A DNA stretch of 64,000 nucleotides from Geopsychrobacter electrodiphilus DSM 16401 (GTDB lineage Bacteria; Desulfobacterota; Desulfuromonadia; Desulfuromonadales; Geopsychrobacteraceae): positions 4,128,501-4,192,500 of the forward strand of contig NZ_ARWE01000001.1 of the NCBI RefSeq assembly GCF_000384395.1, given 5' to 3'. The notes under the pieces are model-generated. The model saw only the letters and a program-made list of their open reading frames with translations, did not search any database and was not told where the DNA came from. Position numbers and translations under genes: made by a program. This document shows, one piece after another, positions 1 through 8,806 of the stretch (positions are counted from its first letter, which is position 1; each line of letters opens with the position of its first letter).

Positions 1-419
1 TGATCCGGAAAATAAATTAAAGCCACACGAGAAATGACGGCATCGAATGGTTCTGCATTGAGATCCGCCAGGTTTTCACCATCAATGGACAGGGTTTGCA
101 CATTTTTCAGGCCCGCCAACTTTGCGGATGCGGCGGCATATTGCAGAATCTTCGCGGAGAGGTCCGTGGCCAGAACCTGCCCCTGGGGACCAATCCGTTT
201 GGCCACTCTCAGGGTTTGCTCCCCGGCGCCGGCAGCCACATCCAGCACTCGGCAGCCATTTTTAATCCCACACATATCCAGCATGGTTTCGGTGGCCGGG
301 CCTAACCATCTGGACAATAAGGGTCCCCAGCGGTGCCAGGCTTCTGCGGCAGAATCCCATTGTTGCAGGGTCGTTTGCTTGTACTTTACAGCATCAAATT
401 TGGGTGGGTTTTCAGTCAT
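1..419 (-). CDS. Class I SAM-dependent methyltransferase (3' part beyond window)
   Basis: Reads leftward from an ATG at 419 preceded by an AGGAGAG ribosome site; about 139 codons are visible and the C-terminus lies outside the window. Residues 58-67 form the glycine-rich SAM-binding motif (VLDVAAGAGE), residues 85-88 (TDLS) fit the acidic loop after strand 2, and the visible end (FDAVISR) fits strand 4 of a Rossmann methyltransferase. The nearest general type is the UbiE/COQ5-like small-molecule methyltransferases. The substrate cannot be told. It diverges from the LysR gene at 541 and may be its target. Confidence 0.8.
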   Translation of the reverse strand, partial: MTENPPKFDAVKYKQTTLQQWDSAAEAWHRWGPLLSRWLGPATETMLDMCGIKNGCRVLDVAAGAGEQTLRVAKRIGPQGQVLATDLSAKILQYAAASAKLAGLKNVQTLSIDGENLADLNAEPFDAVISRVALIYFPD

Positions 420-447
420 GGCGCTCTCCTTTCTGTTAGGTGTCAGA

Positions 448-464
448 CTATGACTCAATCATAG
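448..464. promoter_or_regulatory. Inverted repeat in LysR/methyltransferase divergent region
   Basis: CTATGA-N5-TCATAG is a perfect 6-bp inverted repeat between the divergent methyltransferase and LysR genes, and it contains T-N11-A spacings typical of LysR boxes. The position fits a LysR operator that could control both genes. Assignment to this regulator is inference. Confidence 0.4.
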
Positions 465-509
465 GACCTGTTTATTGCGGCTTACAATTCGCAAAAAGAT
501 GAAACATAA

Positions 510-525
510 TGTGCAAAAATGCACA
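510..525. promoter_or_regulatory. Inverted repeat just upstream of the LysR ribosome site
   Basis: TGTGCA-AAAA-TGCACA is a perfect 6-bp inverted repeat ending 5 bases before the GGAGG of the LysR gene. It could be an autoregulatory site or an mRNA hairpin near the translation start. Confidence 0.3.
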
Positions 526-540
526 GACTTGGAGGATGCG

Positions 541-1443
541 ATGAACTGGGACGATATGCGGTTTTTTCTGGCAGTTGCGCGCACCGGCTCCATCAGTGGG
601 GGGGCCAAACAGTTGGAAGTGCAGCATTCGACGGTTTCCCGGCGCTTGCGGGCGCTGGAGGAAACCCTGGGGACGCGTCTGATTGAGCGTAAAAAGACCG
701 GCTATGAACTGACCCCGGCCGGCGAACATATCAAGCAGTCGGCCATCCGGGTTGAAAGGGAGATGCTCGGTGTCGATGAAGCACTCCTGGGCAAAGATGC
801 CGCTCTCGCCGGCCCCCTGCATGTGAGTGCTCTAAACAACATGGCCTCATCGATACTTATGCCGATGTTCGCCCGTTTTAGTGAAAAACACCCGCAAGTG
901 GAAGTGCACATCAACGTCTCCAATGTGGATGCCAGCCTGGCACAACGCGAGGCGGATGTTGCGATTCGCCTCACCAATGCACCGATAGATACCCTGATCG
1001 GAAAACGGATGCTGACGGTTGCCTCCACCATTTACGGCAACCGTGACTATCTGAATAACATCAAACAACAGGCAGGTGAACCCAAGTGGATCGGGGTCAA
1101 CTGCTGTCTGTTTCACAAAACCTGGACCAAGCAAACGTGCAGTCATCAGTCGCATAACTTTTATAGCAATGACACCTTGCTGACCCTGGGGGCGATCAGA
1201 GAGGGTTTGGGGGTTTCCTATTTACCCTGTTTTATGGGAGACAGCGACCCCTTGTTGCAACGTTACTCTGAGCCAGACCCGCAACATGATCTGGGATTAT
1301 GGATATTGCTGCATTCGGATTTGAAGCGAACTGCCCGCGTCCTGTCATTTCGCGACCATATGATCAGGAGTATTCAGGAAAAACGGGATTTGTTTGAAGG
1401 GAAATTAGCGGATGAAGAGTCCGGCCGCGTCCTAGAGGCCTAG
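541..1443 (+). CDS. LysR-family transcriptional regulator
   Basis: About 300 residues, the normal LysR length. The ATG at 541 is chosen because GGAGG (531-535) sits 5 bases upstream; an in-frame extension to 475 lacks a ribosome site. Residues 1-60 are the winged helix-turn-helix ([20 protein letters not shown], then [13 protein letters not shown]), followed by a two-lobed effector domain. The protein resembles the subgroup whose members have a short hinge and a '[12 protein letters not shown]'-like effector region. The 3' end overlaps the convergent kbl gene by 12 bases. The effector is unknown; the divergent methyltransferase is the likeliest target. Confidence 0.88.
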   Translation: MNWDDMRFFLAVARTGSISGGAKQLEVQHSTVSRRLRALEETLGTRLIERKKTGYELTPAGEHIKQSAIRVEREMLGVDEALLGKDAALAGPLHVSALNNMASSILMPMFARFSEKHPQVEVHINVSNVDASLAQREADVAIRLTNAPIDTLIGKRMLTVASTIYGNRDYLNNIKQQAGEPKWIGVNCCLFHKTWTKQTCSHQSHNFYSNDTLLTLGAIREGLGVSYLPCFMGDSDPLLQRYSEPDPQHDLGLWILLHSDLKRTARVLSFRDHMIRSIQEKRDLFEGKLADEESGRVLEA

Positions 1444-2622
1444 CTGTTTCTTCACCCGGCCGAAGGCCTCAATCGCGAATTCTAGATCCTCTGCCGTTAA
1501 GGCGGCCGACATCTGGGTGCGGATGCGGGCCTTACCCTTTGGTACTACCGGGTAGGAAAACGCCACCACGAAGATCCCCTGGGCCAGCATCGCTTCGGCA
1601 AATTTCCCCGCGATTGCGGCATCGTGCAGCATCACTGGCACGATCGGGTGTTCACCTGGCAGAAGGTCAAATCCGTGCCGGGTCAGGCCTGCGCGAAAGA
1701 TTGCTGTATTTTCGCGCAGTTGATCGCGCAGTGCACTCGATTCGCAGATCAGATCGATCGCCTTCAGGGCGCCGGCCACTGCGGGCGGGGCCACTGAATT
1801 GGAGAAGAGATAGGGGCGCGAGCGCTGGCGCAGCAGATCGACAACCGCCTGGCGTGCACTGGTAAAGCCACCGCTGGCGCCGCCCAGGGCCTTGCCTAGG
1901 GTGCCGGTGATAATATCCACCCGCTCCAGGCAGTTACGATACTCGGCGGAGCCGCGGCCGCCGGCGCCGATAAAACCGGTGGCATGGGAATCATCGACAT
2001 GCACCAGGGCCTGGTATTTTTCGGCGAGGGCACAGATCTCATCAATCCGCGCGATATAGCCGTCCATGGAGAAAACTCCGTCGGTGGTAATCAGCTTGAA
2101 GCGCGCGCCGTTATTGTCGGCGGCCTGCAGCTGAGCCTCCAGATCGGACATGTCGCTGTTGCGGTAGCGATAGCGCGCGGCCTTGCACAGCCGTACCCCG
2201 TCGATAATGCTGGCGTGGTTGAGCTCGTCGGAGATGACCGCGTCTTCTTCGCCAATCAGGGATTCGAACAGCCCGCCGTTGGCGTCAAAACAGGAGGGGT
2301 AAAGGATCGTATCTTCCGTGCCTAAAAACTGGCTGAGCCGCTCTTCGAGATGTTTATGCAGGGTCTGGGTGCCGCAGATAAAGCGGACCGAGGCCATGCC
2401 GAAGCCCCAGTCTTTGAGGGCGGCTTTGGCGGCGGCGTTCACCTGTGGGTGCTGGGCCAGGCCAAGGTAGTTGTTGGCGCACAGATTCAACATCTGACCG
2501 CCGGTGCTGACCCCGACACGGGCACTTTGCGGGGTTGTGATCAAACGTTCACGTTTATAGAGACCGGCCGACTCAATCGCAGCCAGTTCGGCACTGATAT
2601 GCTGCAGAAAATGATGATTCAT
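1432..2622 (-). CDS. kbl: Glycine C-acetyltransferase (2-amino-3-ketobutyrate CoA ligase)
   Basis: A 396-residue PLP enzyme of the alpha-oxoamine synthase family that converts 2-amino-3-oxobutyrate and CoA to glycine and acetyl-CoA. Visible marks are the glycine-rich [10 protein letters not shown] stretch, the HATGF cofactor motif ([11 protein letters not shown]) and the Schiff-base lysine in [13 protein letters not shown] at 2622 follows a GGGAG site. It lies 52 bases behind tdh on the same strand, so the two steps of threonine-to-glycine degradation are co-transcribed. Length and motifs are complete. Confidence 0.95.
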   Translation of the reverse strand: MNHHFLQHISAELAAIESAGLYKRERLITTPQSARVGVSTGGQMLNLCANNYLGLAQHPQVNAAAKAALKDWGFGMASVRFICGTQTLHKHLEERLSQFLGTEDTILYPSCFDANGGLFESLIGEEDAVISDELNHASIIDGVRLCKAARYRYRNSDMSDLEAQLQAADNNGARFKLITTDGVFSMDGYIARIDEICALAEKYQALVHVDDSHATGFIGAGGRGSAEYRNCLERVDIITGTLGKALGGASGGFTSARQAVVDLLRQRSRPYLFSNSVAPPAVAGALKAIDLICESSALRDQLRENTAIFRAGLTRHGFDLLPGEHPIVPVMLHDAAIAGKFAEAMLAQGIFVVAFSYPVVPKGKARIRTQMSAALTAEDLEFAIEAFGRVKKQLGL

Positions 2623-2674
2623 CGTTTTATACTCCCGGCTAGAAGACCTTTGGGTAAGAGGTTTGGTTACAGCC

Positions 2675-3703
2675 TCAACAGTCCCAATTCAGAATGACTT
2701 TGCAGGCCTCACCGGCATTCATGGCGGCAAAGCCTTCCTCGAATTCCGGATAATCGAAGCGGTGGGTGATAACCGCCGAGATGTCCAGCCCCGACTCGAT
2801 CATCACCGACATCTTGTACCAGGTTTCGTACATTTCGCGACCGTAAATCCCCTTGAGGGTGAGCATATTGAAGATCACCGTGTTCCAGTCGATCGCCACA
2901 TCGCCCCCCGGAATCCCGAGGATGGCGACCTTGCCGCCGTGGCACATGTTGGCCAGCAGATCCTTGAACGCTGAAGCGTTGCCGGACATCTCCAGCCCCA
3001 CATCAAACCCTTCGTTCATTCCCAGTTTTTTCTGCACTTCGGCGATGCTCTCGCGGCCGACATCGACGGTACAGGTTGCACCCAGGGCTCTGGCTAACTC
3101 AAGGCGTCCGGGATTGATGTCGGTGATCACGACATGGCGGGCCCCGGCGTGACGACAGACGGCCGCTGCCATGGCGCCGATGGGTCCGGCACCGGTAATC
3201 AGCACATCTTCCCCGAGCAGATCGTATTGCAGGGCGGTGTGCACCGCGTTGCCCAACGGATCGAAGAGCGCCGCCACATCCAGATCGATATTCGGGCGAT
3301 GCTCCCAGACATTGGACATGGGGAGGGCCAGATATTCAGCGAAGGCTCCGGGGCGGTTGACTCCGACGCCGCTGGTGCGGGCACAGAGATGGCGACGTCC
3401 GGCCATGCAGTTGCGGCAGCGGCCGCACACCACATGCCCTTCACCCGAGACGATCTGGCCCGCCCTGAAATCGATGACGTTGGAACCGACCGCGACGATC
3501 TCGCCGACAAACTCGTGTCCGACGATCATAGGGACGGGGATGGTTTTTTGGGCCCAGGCATCCCAGTTATAGATATGCATATCGGTGCCGCAGATGGCGG
3601 TGCGCTTGACCTTGATCAGAACATCGTTGATGCCGATTTTTGGTTCGGGTTGCTCTTCCAGCCACAGGCCGGGGGCAGCTTCTTTTTTTACCAGTGCTTT
3701 CAT
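2675..3703 (-). CDS. tdh: L-threonine 3-dehydrogenase
   Basis: A 342-residue zinc medium-chain dehydrogenase that oxidises L-threonine to 2-amino-3-oxobutyrate with NAD+. The N-terminus holds the catalytic zinc ligands ([13 protein letters not shown] and GHEFVGE), a four-cysteine structural zinc loop ([15 protein letters not shown]) near residues 96-110, and a Rossmann motif ([10 protein letters not shown]) near 170. Start ATG at 3703 follows GAAGGA. Tdh feeds Kbl, and the pair is divergent from the XRE-cupin gene at 3821 across a region with three inverted repeats. Confidence 0.95.
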   Translation of the reverse strand: MKALVKKEAAPGLWLEEQPEPKIGINDVLIKVKRTAICGTDMHIYNWDAWAQKTIPVPMIVGHEFVGEIVAVGSNVIDFRAGQIVSGEGHVVCGRCRNCMAGRRHLCARTSGVGVNRPGAFAEYLALPMSNVWEHRPNIDLDVAALFDPLGNAVHTALQYDLLGEDVLITGAGPIGAMAAAVCRHAGARHVVITDINPGRLELARALGATCTVDVGRESIAEVQKKLGMNEGFDVGLEMSGNASAFKDLLANMCHGGKVAILGIPGGDVAIDWNTVIFNMLTLKGIYGREMYETWYKMSVMIESGLDISAVITHRFDYPEFEEGFAAMNAGEACKVILNWDC

Positions 3704-3735
3704 GATGCAATCCTTCGCCGAAAAGTTTAAGATAG

Positions 3736-3748
3736 TGGAATATTTCCA
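3736..3748. promoter_or_regulatory. Putative XRE-cupin operator 1
   Basis: TGGAA-TAT-TTCCA, an inverted repeat with perfect 5-bp arms, 33 bases upstream of the tdh start. The same TGGA/TCCA half-site recurs at 3754-3772 and 3788-3801, so the tdh-regulator interval holds three related sites. Binding by the 3821 protein is inferred. Confidence 0.55.
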
Positions 3749-3753
3749 ACATC

Positions 3754-3772
3754 ATGGAATAATATTTTCCAT
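3754..3772. promoter_or_regulatory. Putative XRE-cupin operator 2
   Basis: ATGGAA-N7-TTCCAT, perfect 6-bp arms, using the same half-site as the neighbouring repeats but with a wider spacer. It lies midway in the tdh/regulator divergent region. Confidence 0.55.
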
Positions 3773-3787
3773 TACGCAAGATTTATT

Positions 3788-3801
3788 TCCACTATAGTGG
3801 A
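3788..3801. promoter_or_regulatory. Putative XRE-cupin operator 3
   Basis: TCCACTATAGTGGA is a perfect 14-bp palindrome directly upstream of the AAGGAG ribosome site of the XRE-cupin gene. Its position, next to the start of transcription or translation, fits autorepression. Confidence 0.6.
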
Positions 3802-3820
3802 TTTACCGAAGGAGAAAGTC

Positions 3821-4408
3821 GTGAGCTCTATCCCAGACCCTGATAATAACTTGACCGGCACATTGCTCTGCAATCGGGTCACCGCGTTGCGCAAAAAGAA
3901 AAAACTGACCCTCGACCAGCTTGCGGCGGCATCGGGTGTCAGCCGCTCGATGCTGAGTCAAATCGAAAGGGGACAGGCGAACCCGACTCTGGCTGTGACC
4001 TTTCGTATCGCCCAGGCCTTCGGCGTGACGATCGGCGAACTGGTCGACCAGCCGGGGGTCTTCAACAGTATTGAGGTCGTGTCCGGAGATGATCCCGCCA
4101 ACCTGTTCCGCAGCGACGACAGATGCCATATCCGCACCCTCTCTCCGCTGCATATGGAGAGAAACATCGAGTTTTACGAGATCCGGATTGCCGTCGCCGC
4201 CTGTCTGTCCAGCGCTCCTCACTTTGAAGGCACCAAGGAATTACTGACGATCACCAGAGGGAGTGCCCGGGTTATCTCCGGCGACAATTGTTGTGACCTG
4301 GCGCAAGGTGATTCGGCGTCTTATCGCGGCGACCTGGAGCACGCCATCGAAAACTGTGGCCACCAGGAGCTGGTGTGCTATCTGGTCGTGACCAACTCGC
4401 AGGCCTGA
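3821..4408 (+). CDS. XRE-family regulator with C-terminal cupin domain
   Basis: About 195 residues. The GTG at 3821 is preferred because AAGGAG (3809-3814) lies 6 bases upstream; the GTG at 3797 falls inside the palindrome. The N-terminal lambda-repressor-type helix-turn-helix (LTLDQLAAASGVSRSMLSQIERG) is followed by a cupin fold (residues about 110-190, with SAPHFEGTKELLTITRGSA). Members of this architecture usually sense small amino-acid-derived effectors and repress a neighbouring catabolic operon. Divergence from tdh-kbl suggests control of threonine degradation. Confidence 0.85.
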   Translation: MSSIPDPDNNLTGTLLCNRVTALRKKKKLTLDQLAAASGVSRSMLSQIERGQANPTLAVTFRIAQAFGVTIGELVDQPGVFNSIEVVSGDDPANLFRSDDRCHIRTLSPLHMERNIEFYEIRIAVAACLSSAPHFEGTKELLTITRGSARVISGDNCCDLAQGDSASYRGDLEHAIENCGHQELVCYLVVTNSQA

Positions 4409-4463
4409 AAGCAAGGGTGTTGGTCCCGCTTGTTTAGAGCCTTGAATATAACATGGAGGGGAA

Positions 4464-5651
4464 TTAACTGTGTGGCGAGGCCTCGGCCGGGGCAGAAATC
4501 AGCTTCAGGTAGGCATTGCGGCTCAGCGTTTCGATCGCCGCGAGATGGGCAAAGGCATCGCGGAAATCCTGGTTGCCGAGGGTGAAGACGCCGTGGCCGT
4601 AGACGATGGCGCCGCGGCGGCCGCGCACGGCGGGTGGCAGGGTGTTGCTGAGGCCTCTGGGCCCTGTGCCGACCTCGCCGGGAATCACCGGGATATCGCC
4701 GATAAAGCGCGGCTTGTCACAGCGGATATGACATTTGCCGCGATTTTGACAGTCGGGTTCAAAGCAGAGCATCGACATGATGACGCTGAATTTGGGGTGG
4801 CCGTGGAGGATCGCGCGGTTGTCGCCACCCAGGTAGATATCGCGGTGCGCCAGCAGCTCGCTGGAGGCGGTGATCCCGGTACAGGCCGAATCATCCAGCG
4901 GGCAGGCGTCGATACAGCCTTCAAGCTCGTCGAGTGAAGACCCGGTCTGGCTGATATAGATGCTGTCGTTGGCGAAGTAGGAGATGTTGCCGAAGAATGA
5001 ATCGACCATCCGTGCGTTAACCGTCGCATGCCCGGCCTGGATCATGGCCCGCACAATTTCATCCTCAGTTGAAAAATCCCCCGCTTCAAGTTCTGCTGTT
5101 GGAACCTCAGGTAAAAATCGCTCATAGGCGGCCAGCACCACGGGCAGCATTTTTGCCGTTTCTTCATCCGGGGTTCCTTTGTTGAGCGCATAGGCGTAAT
5201 CGACAAAGAACTTCACGAAGGCGGAGAAGATGATCGAGCTGAAGACGACAAAGGCCTGCTCCGGGCTGACCGTGCCGAAGCTGATAATCCCCTGTCCCTC
5301 GACGACGCAGCCCTTGCGCTTTTGCAGCAGCGGGACGATCTCAGCGGCGGTCAGGGAGCGCGCCACCGGGATCGCATGCAGAAAGGTGCGGGTCTCGGTG
5401 TCTTCTGGAATGAACTCGCTGGCGCTGTGGCGACAGTGATAGTTGAGAATGCTGAAGAACGGCTCCGCTGGCCGGGCAAAGATCAGGCTGTTGATGTTGA
5501 GGCCGGCGATGACGTTTTCCAGTTCGGGGGTCAGCGGGTCGGCGCGGTTCCAGACCACGGCGTCATTTACCCCGCCGATCAGGGGCGAACCGGCGGAGCA
5601 TAAGCCATGGGTCACCATTTTCTGAGCATATTTGTTCAGCAGCTTCAGCAT
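4464..5651 (-). CDS. Class II aldolase/adducin-domain protein with N-terminal extension
   Basis: 395 residues, longer than a single class II aldolase domain (about 220). The C-terminal half is the aldolase domain, with zinc-binding histidines in HGHPKF and YGHGVFT. Between them is a cysteine-rich insert (CFEPDCQNRGKCHIRC) that is unusual for the family and could bind a metal or be structural. The N-terminal half also has aldolase-like features (CVVEGQGIISFG), so the protein may be a duplicated aldolase module with a degenerate first copy. Its start overlaps the AOR stop by 7 bases, implying translational coupling and a shared aldehyde intermediate. The substrate is unknown. Confidence 0.75.
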   Translation of the reverse strand: MLKLLNKYAQKMVTHGLCSAGSPLIGGVNDAVVWNRADPLTPELENVIAGLNINSLIFARPAEPFFSILNYHCRHSASEFIPEDTETRTFLHAIPVARSLTAAEIVPLLQKRKGCVVEGQGIISFGTVSPEQAFVVFSSIIFSAFVKFFVDYAYALNKGTPDEETAKMLPVVLAAYERFLPEVPTAELEAGDFSTEDEIVRAMIQAGHATVNARMVDSFFGNISYFANDSIYISQTGSSLDELEGCIDACPLDDSACTGITASSELLAHRDIYLGGDNRAILHGHPKFSVIMSMLCFEPDCQNRGKCHIRCDKPRFIGDIPVIPGEVGTGPRGLSNTLPPAVRGRRGAIVYGHGVFTLGNQDFRDAFAHLAAIETLSRNAYLKLISAPAEASPHS

Positions 5652-7405
5652 GACAGCCCCAGTTCGGCGGCTTTATGGGGTGTCGGCAGACCGTTTTCAT
5701 CCAGCCCGCGGATGCGGTAATAGGCCGCCCGCTCCTGCAAAAATTCGTCACGGTCGACTGGCAAGACCCGGATCGATTCGCTGCTGCTGCCGCTCTCGGC
5801 AAAAAAGCGCGCCGGAATATCATCGTCAGCGGCACTAAAGCCGTTGCGCGCGTTGATGATCCGTTCGCGGTAGTAGATCCGTTCGCCGACCTTGAGCAGT
5901 TGCTGGGCGGAGGTCTGCATCCCGGTCACCGCATTTAAGGCGCGGGCGTATTCTTCCAAGGAGGCGGCAAAGAACAGAAACTTGCAGGCGGTCAGGGAAT
6001 CGACCACCGCATTCAGATCTTCACTGATTTTGATGATGCGCGCCTTGCCGCTCAACGAAAAGCGGTCGGTGGCGACCGGCTTGCGCAAAATTTCATGGGA
6101 GATCGGGTAGGCGCGCAAATGACAGCCGCCACGCGTCGAGGTGGCATAGGCCAGCGCCATCCCTAAAGCGCCGCGGGGATCGTAGGCGGGGAACTCCAGC
6201 CCTTTTGAGACCATCGCGATCTCCGGTCGGCCCGCCGCTGTGGCGAAGCGCAGGGCGCCCTGACCAAGCGTGGCACCCGCGCCAGTGCCTGCGGCGATTT
6301 CTCGAAGCAGCTTCAGAAATGATTCCGGGGTCAGAACCTGTCCGCTGAGCTCTGCAGAGGTCGCCAGGCTGACTGCGGCGGAGATCGTATCCATCCCCGC
6401 TTCGTTGCAGATCTGGTTGGCTTCCACCACCGCCTCCAGATCCTGGTTACCGAGCAGGGCGCTGAAGTGCGACATGGTCTCGAATTCGGGGATGATCTCC
6501 CCTTTGGCGCCGATCTTTTTACACAGGATATGGCAGCCTGCACAGCCGAATTTTTTCGTGTCGTACTGCTGTTTATAGGCATGGGCGTTCATTGTCGGCG
6601 CATGCTCAAACCAGGTCTGGCGAAAATTATGGGTCGGCATCATGCGTCGGCTGCCGATCAGATCGTAGAGCGCCCCGGTGCCGTAGTGGGTGATCCCCAG
6701 ATCGCCCGTCAAAACCGGTGAGGCGGCAACCAGGCGGTAGATCTCTTCCTGCGCCCCTTTGAGCTCAGCGCGTTCAAAGACCTCGGTCTTGAGGCTGCCG
6801 CAGACCGAGATATGTTTCAGTTTTTTTGCGGCCATCACCAGCCCCAGCCCGCCCCGCCCGGCAAAATAATGGCCATCGAAGACAATCGCGGCGTAGCGCA
6901 CGCCGTTTTCAGCGGCCGGACCGACCATGGCGTGCGCGCCATTCTGCATTGCGGGAACGTCTGATAGACGGGCATGGATCGTCGAAACCGGCAGACCGGT
7001 CAGGTGGGTCGCGTTGCTGAATGTAACCCCGGTATCACTGATGTTCAGTCCACACCAGCCTTCGCTCTGTCCCGTAACGACAATCCCGTCGTAGCCGGCG
7101 CGCTTGAGAATCGTCCCCATCTTCCCGCCGACCGAAGCGTCACAGATCGCTCCCGTTAAGGGTGAGCGCGACATCACGGTCATGCGGCCCGAGGTCGGCG
7201 AAGAGGTGTTGTTGAGCGGTCCGGTCATGAAGGCTAGCGACATCTGCGGGTCGTCCCAGCGGTGGCCGAGATGTTCGAACAGCAGTTCACCGGCCAGCCC
7301 CTTGCCGCCGATGTTGTTCAGGTAGGTCTCCGGCGGCAGACGCAGCTCCTCCGTGGTTTTATCGGTCAGGTTGACTTGCAGGATTTTTCCGGTCCAGCCG
7401 TGCAC
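5645..7405 (-). CDS. Aldehyde:ferredoxin oxidoreductase family protein
   Basis: 586 residues, full family length. The AOR N-terminal domain (GGKGLAGELLFEHL; SPTSGRMTVMSRSPLTGA) binds the bis-pterin tungsten cofactor. Cysteines 288, 291 and 295 (FGCAGCHILC) plus one in TACKFLFF near residue 475 would ligate the 4Fe-4S cluster. The start is GTG at 7405, close behind GAGGTGA. It would oxidise an aldehyde to an acid with ferredoxin as acceptor. The coupled downstream aldolase suggests the aldehyde comes from, or goes to, an aldol reaction. It is not BamB-like: it is shorter and lacks bam neighbours. Confidence 0.85.
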   Translation of the reverse strand: MHGWTGKILQVNLTDKTTEELRLPPETYLNNIGGKGLAGELLFEHLGHRWDDPQMSLAFMTGPLNNTSSPTSGRMTVMSRSPLTGAICDASVGGKMGTILKRAGYDGIVVTGQSEGWCGLNISDTGVTFSNATHLTGLPVSTIHARLSDVPAMQNGAHAMVGPAAENGVRYAAIVFDGHYFAGRGGLGLVMAAKKLKHISVCGSLKTEVFERAELKGAQEEIYRLVAASPVLTGDLGITHYGTGALYDLIGSRRMMPTHNFRQTWFEHAPTMNAHAYKQQYDTKKFGCAGCHILCKKIGAKGEIIPEFETMSHFSALLGNQDLEAVVEANQICNEAGMDTISAAVSLATSAELSGQVLTPESFLKLLREIAAGTGAGATLGQGALRFATAAGRPEIAMVSKGLEFPAYDPRGALGMALAYATSTRGGCHLRAYPISHEILRKPVATDRFSLSGKARIIKISEDLNAVVDSLTACKFLFFAASLEEYARALNAVTGMQTSAQQLLKVGERIYYRERIINARNGFSAADDDIPARFFAESGSSSESIRVLPVDRDEFLQERAAYYRIRGLDENGLPTPHKAAELGLSC

Positions 7406-7728
7406 ATCTCACCTCATGGAAAAGGGGTCTGTCGCTTGCGCAAAGAGACGCCATCTTAGCTGAACCTGACGCAATGTGGAAGGGACCTCGGGATTACCCG
7501 GTCTCCAGGCGTCAGCCGGTCTTGAGATCCGCGCCTCAACGCAAACCGTCTGAGACATGCAGCTCCGAGGATAGACATTCATCCCCGAAGCGAGATAATA
7601 TAACCATATCTGTCCCATATACAGGGAGGGCTCGCTTTAAGGAGTGATAGCGAGGGAAGGTCGGGGCGAACCGATCTTCCCCTGCTCAGATCCATTGATT
7701 ATCTCAGGAACCGATGAAGGAGTGTCCC
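7406..7728. other. Divergent promoter region, AOR / Ni-SOD
   Basis: No gene is visible in this 323-base interval. A direct repeat CCATAT-N5-CCATAT (7604-7609, 7615-7620; 11-bp phase) sits about 110 bases before sodN and could be a regulator site. A GC-rich folded stretch around 7480-7560 precedes the AOR gene on the other strand. AAGGAG at 7717-7722 is the sodN ribosome site. Confidence 0.4.
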
Positions 7729-8187
7729 ATGAAGCTTTTGACCCGTACTATTCAACAATTTTTTCCAGCTGCAAAAACAGTCAGTGCCCACTGTGATGGC
7801 CCCTGCGGGGTTTATGATCCTGCCTCGGCCCGTATCGCCGCCGAAGCTGTGCTCTCTATGACTAAAAAAATTCTGGCCATCGATACCAAAGACCACAGCC
7901 ACGCCACCGCCAACAGCCTGTCGCGGTTTATCAGCATCAAGGAAGAGCAGGCCCATCTGGCCAAGACCGATCTGCTCGTGCTCTGGACCGACTATTTCAA
8001 ACCGCCGCACCTGGAAAAGTACCCCGATCTGCATGACACCTTCTGGAAGGCGGCCAAGCTCTGCTCGGCGGTTAAGGTCGAGGTCAGTCTGGAAAAAGCC
8101 GAGGCATTGATGAAGGCCGTCCACAAGATCCACGACATCTTCTGGGCAACCAAGGGGCGCGAGGTCCCTTATTACACTGCCGGCTGA
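7729..8187 (+). CDS. sodN: Nickel superoxide dismutase
   Basis: 152 residues. The start at 7729 follows AAGGAG with 6-base spacing. After a propeptide of about 20 residues ending in SA, the mature protein would begin HCDGPCGVYDP, the nickel hook: His1, Cys2 and Cys6 bind Ni, with Asp3 and Tyr9 also conserved. The usual Leu at hook position 4 is Gly here. The rest is the four-helix bundle (ILAIDTKDHSHATAN onward). Ni-SOD is made as a precursor and cut by a dedicated peptidase, encoded next door at 8209. It removes superoxide in the cytoplasm. Confidence 0.95.
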   Translation: MKLLTRTIQQFFPAAKTVSAHCDGPCGVYDPASARIAAEAVLSMTKKILAIDTKDHSHATANSLSRFISIKEEQAHLAKTDLLVLWTDYFKPPHLEKYPDLHDTFWKAAKLCSAVKVEVSLEKAEALMKAVHKIHDIFWATKGREVPYYTAG

Positions 8188-8208
8188 CGGCGCAGCGGAT
8201 GCTGTGGA

Positions 8209-8553
8209 ATGCAGACAAGCAATGGCAAAGAGATCTTTTTGTGGCTGATCAGGCGGCGGCAGCGCTACCGGGTGACGGGAGCCTCCATGCAGCCCCTGCT
8301 CGTATCCGAGGATGAGGTTCTGGTCGATCCGCGTGCCTATCGGCGTCAAGCGCCACGCATCGGAGATATCGTCATTGCCCGGCACCCCAGCCAGGCCGGC
8401 CTGAAGATCATCAAGCGGGTTGACGCTGTGCGTGAGCAGGGAGCTTATCTGCTGAAGGGGGACAATCCCGACCCGGCGCAGAACAGCCCCAGCCTGGTCC
8501 CCGTCCAATTGATTCTGGGGCGCGTTACCAGCCGTTTTGCTTCTGCATCATAA
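8209..8553 (+). CDS. sodX: Nickel-type superoxide dismutase maturation peptidase (S24/S26 type)
   Basis: 114 residues, 21 bases after sodN. It carries the signal-peptidase-like nucleophile in TGASMQPLL (Ser26) and the general-base lysine in the KIIKRV segment (Lys69), then GDNP, a hallmark of S24/S26 peptidases. No membrane anchor is seen, as expected for the cytoplasmic enzyme that removes the SodN propeptide so that the histidine amino group can bind nickel. The ribosome site is weak, so translation may be coupled to sodN. A terminator follows at 8559. Confidence 0.9.
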   Translation: MQTSNGKEIFLWLIRRRQRYRVTGASMQPLLVSEDEVLVDPRAYRRQAPRIGDIVIARHPSQAGLKIIKRVDAVREQGAYLLKGDNPDPAQNSPSLVPVQLILGRVTSRFASAS

Positions 8554-8558
8554 CCAGG

Positions 8559-8589
8559 AACCCCGGAATCAACGCTTGATTTCGGGGTT
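8559..8589 (+). terminator. Intrinsic terminator after sodNX
   Basis: A 14-bp stem (AACCCCGGAATCAA paired with TTGATTTCGGGGTT, one G-T pair) with a 3-base loop, followed by TTTCTC, 5 bases after the sodX stop. Confidence 0.8.
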
Positions 8590-8806
8590 TCTCATCTCAC
8601 ACCTTCAACCCTGTTTCAGGCTCAAGCCGCCCTCTTTTGTAACCCCTAATGGACCAGCCCTCGGTACGATAATACAAAAAGCGCGGGATTCAAACGGTAG
8701 CGACATTCTTATTGGCGGCTAGTTTAAAATCCCGGCAAAGGAGCGAGGATACAGTCACGTCCCGCAGGTCTTTTCCTTCTGAAGCCACCATCAATCGGAA
8801 CTCCCC

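Noticed and set aside
7406-7728. Molybdenum/tungsten cofactor riboswitch before the AOR gene
   Set aside because: The leader is GC-rich and foldable, but I could not match the conserved core of the Moco motif.
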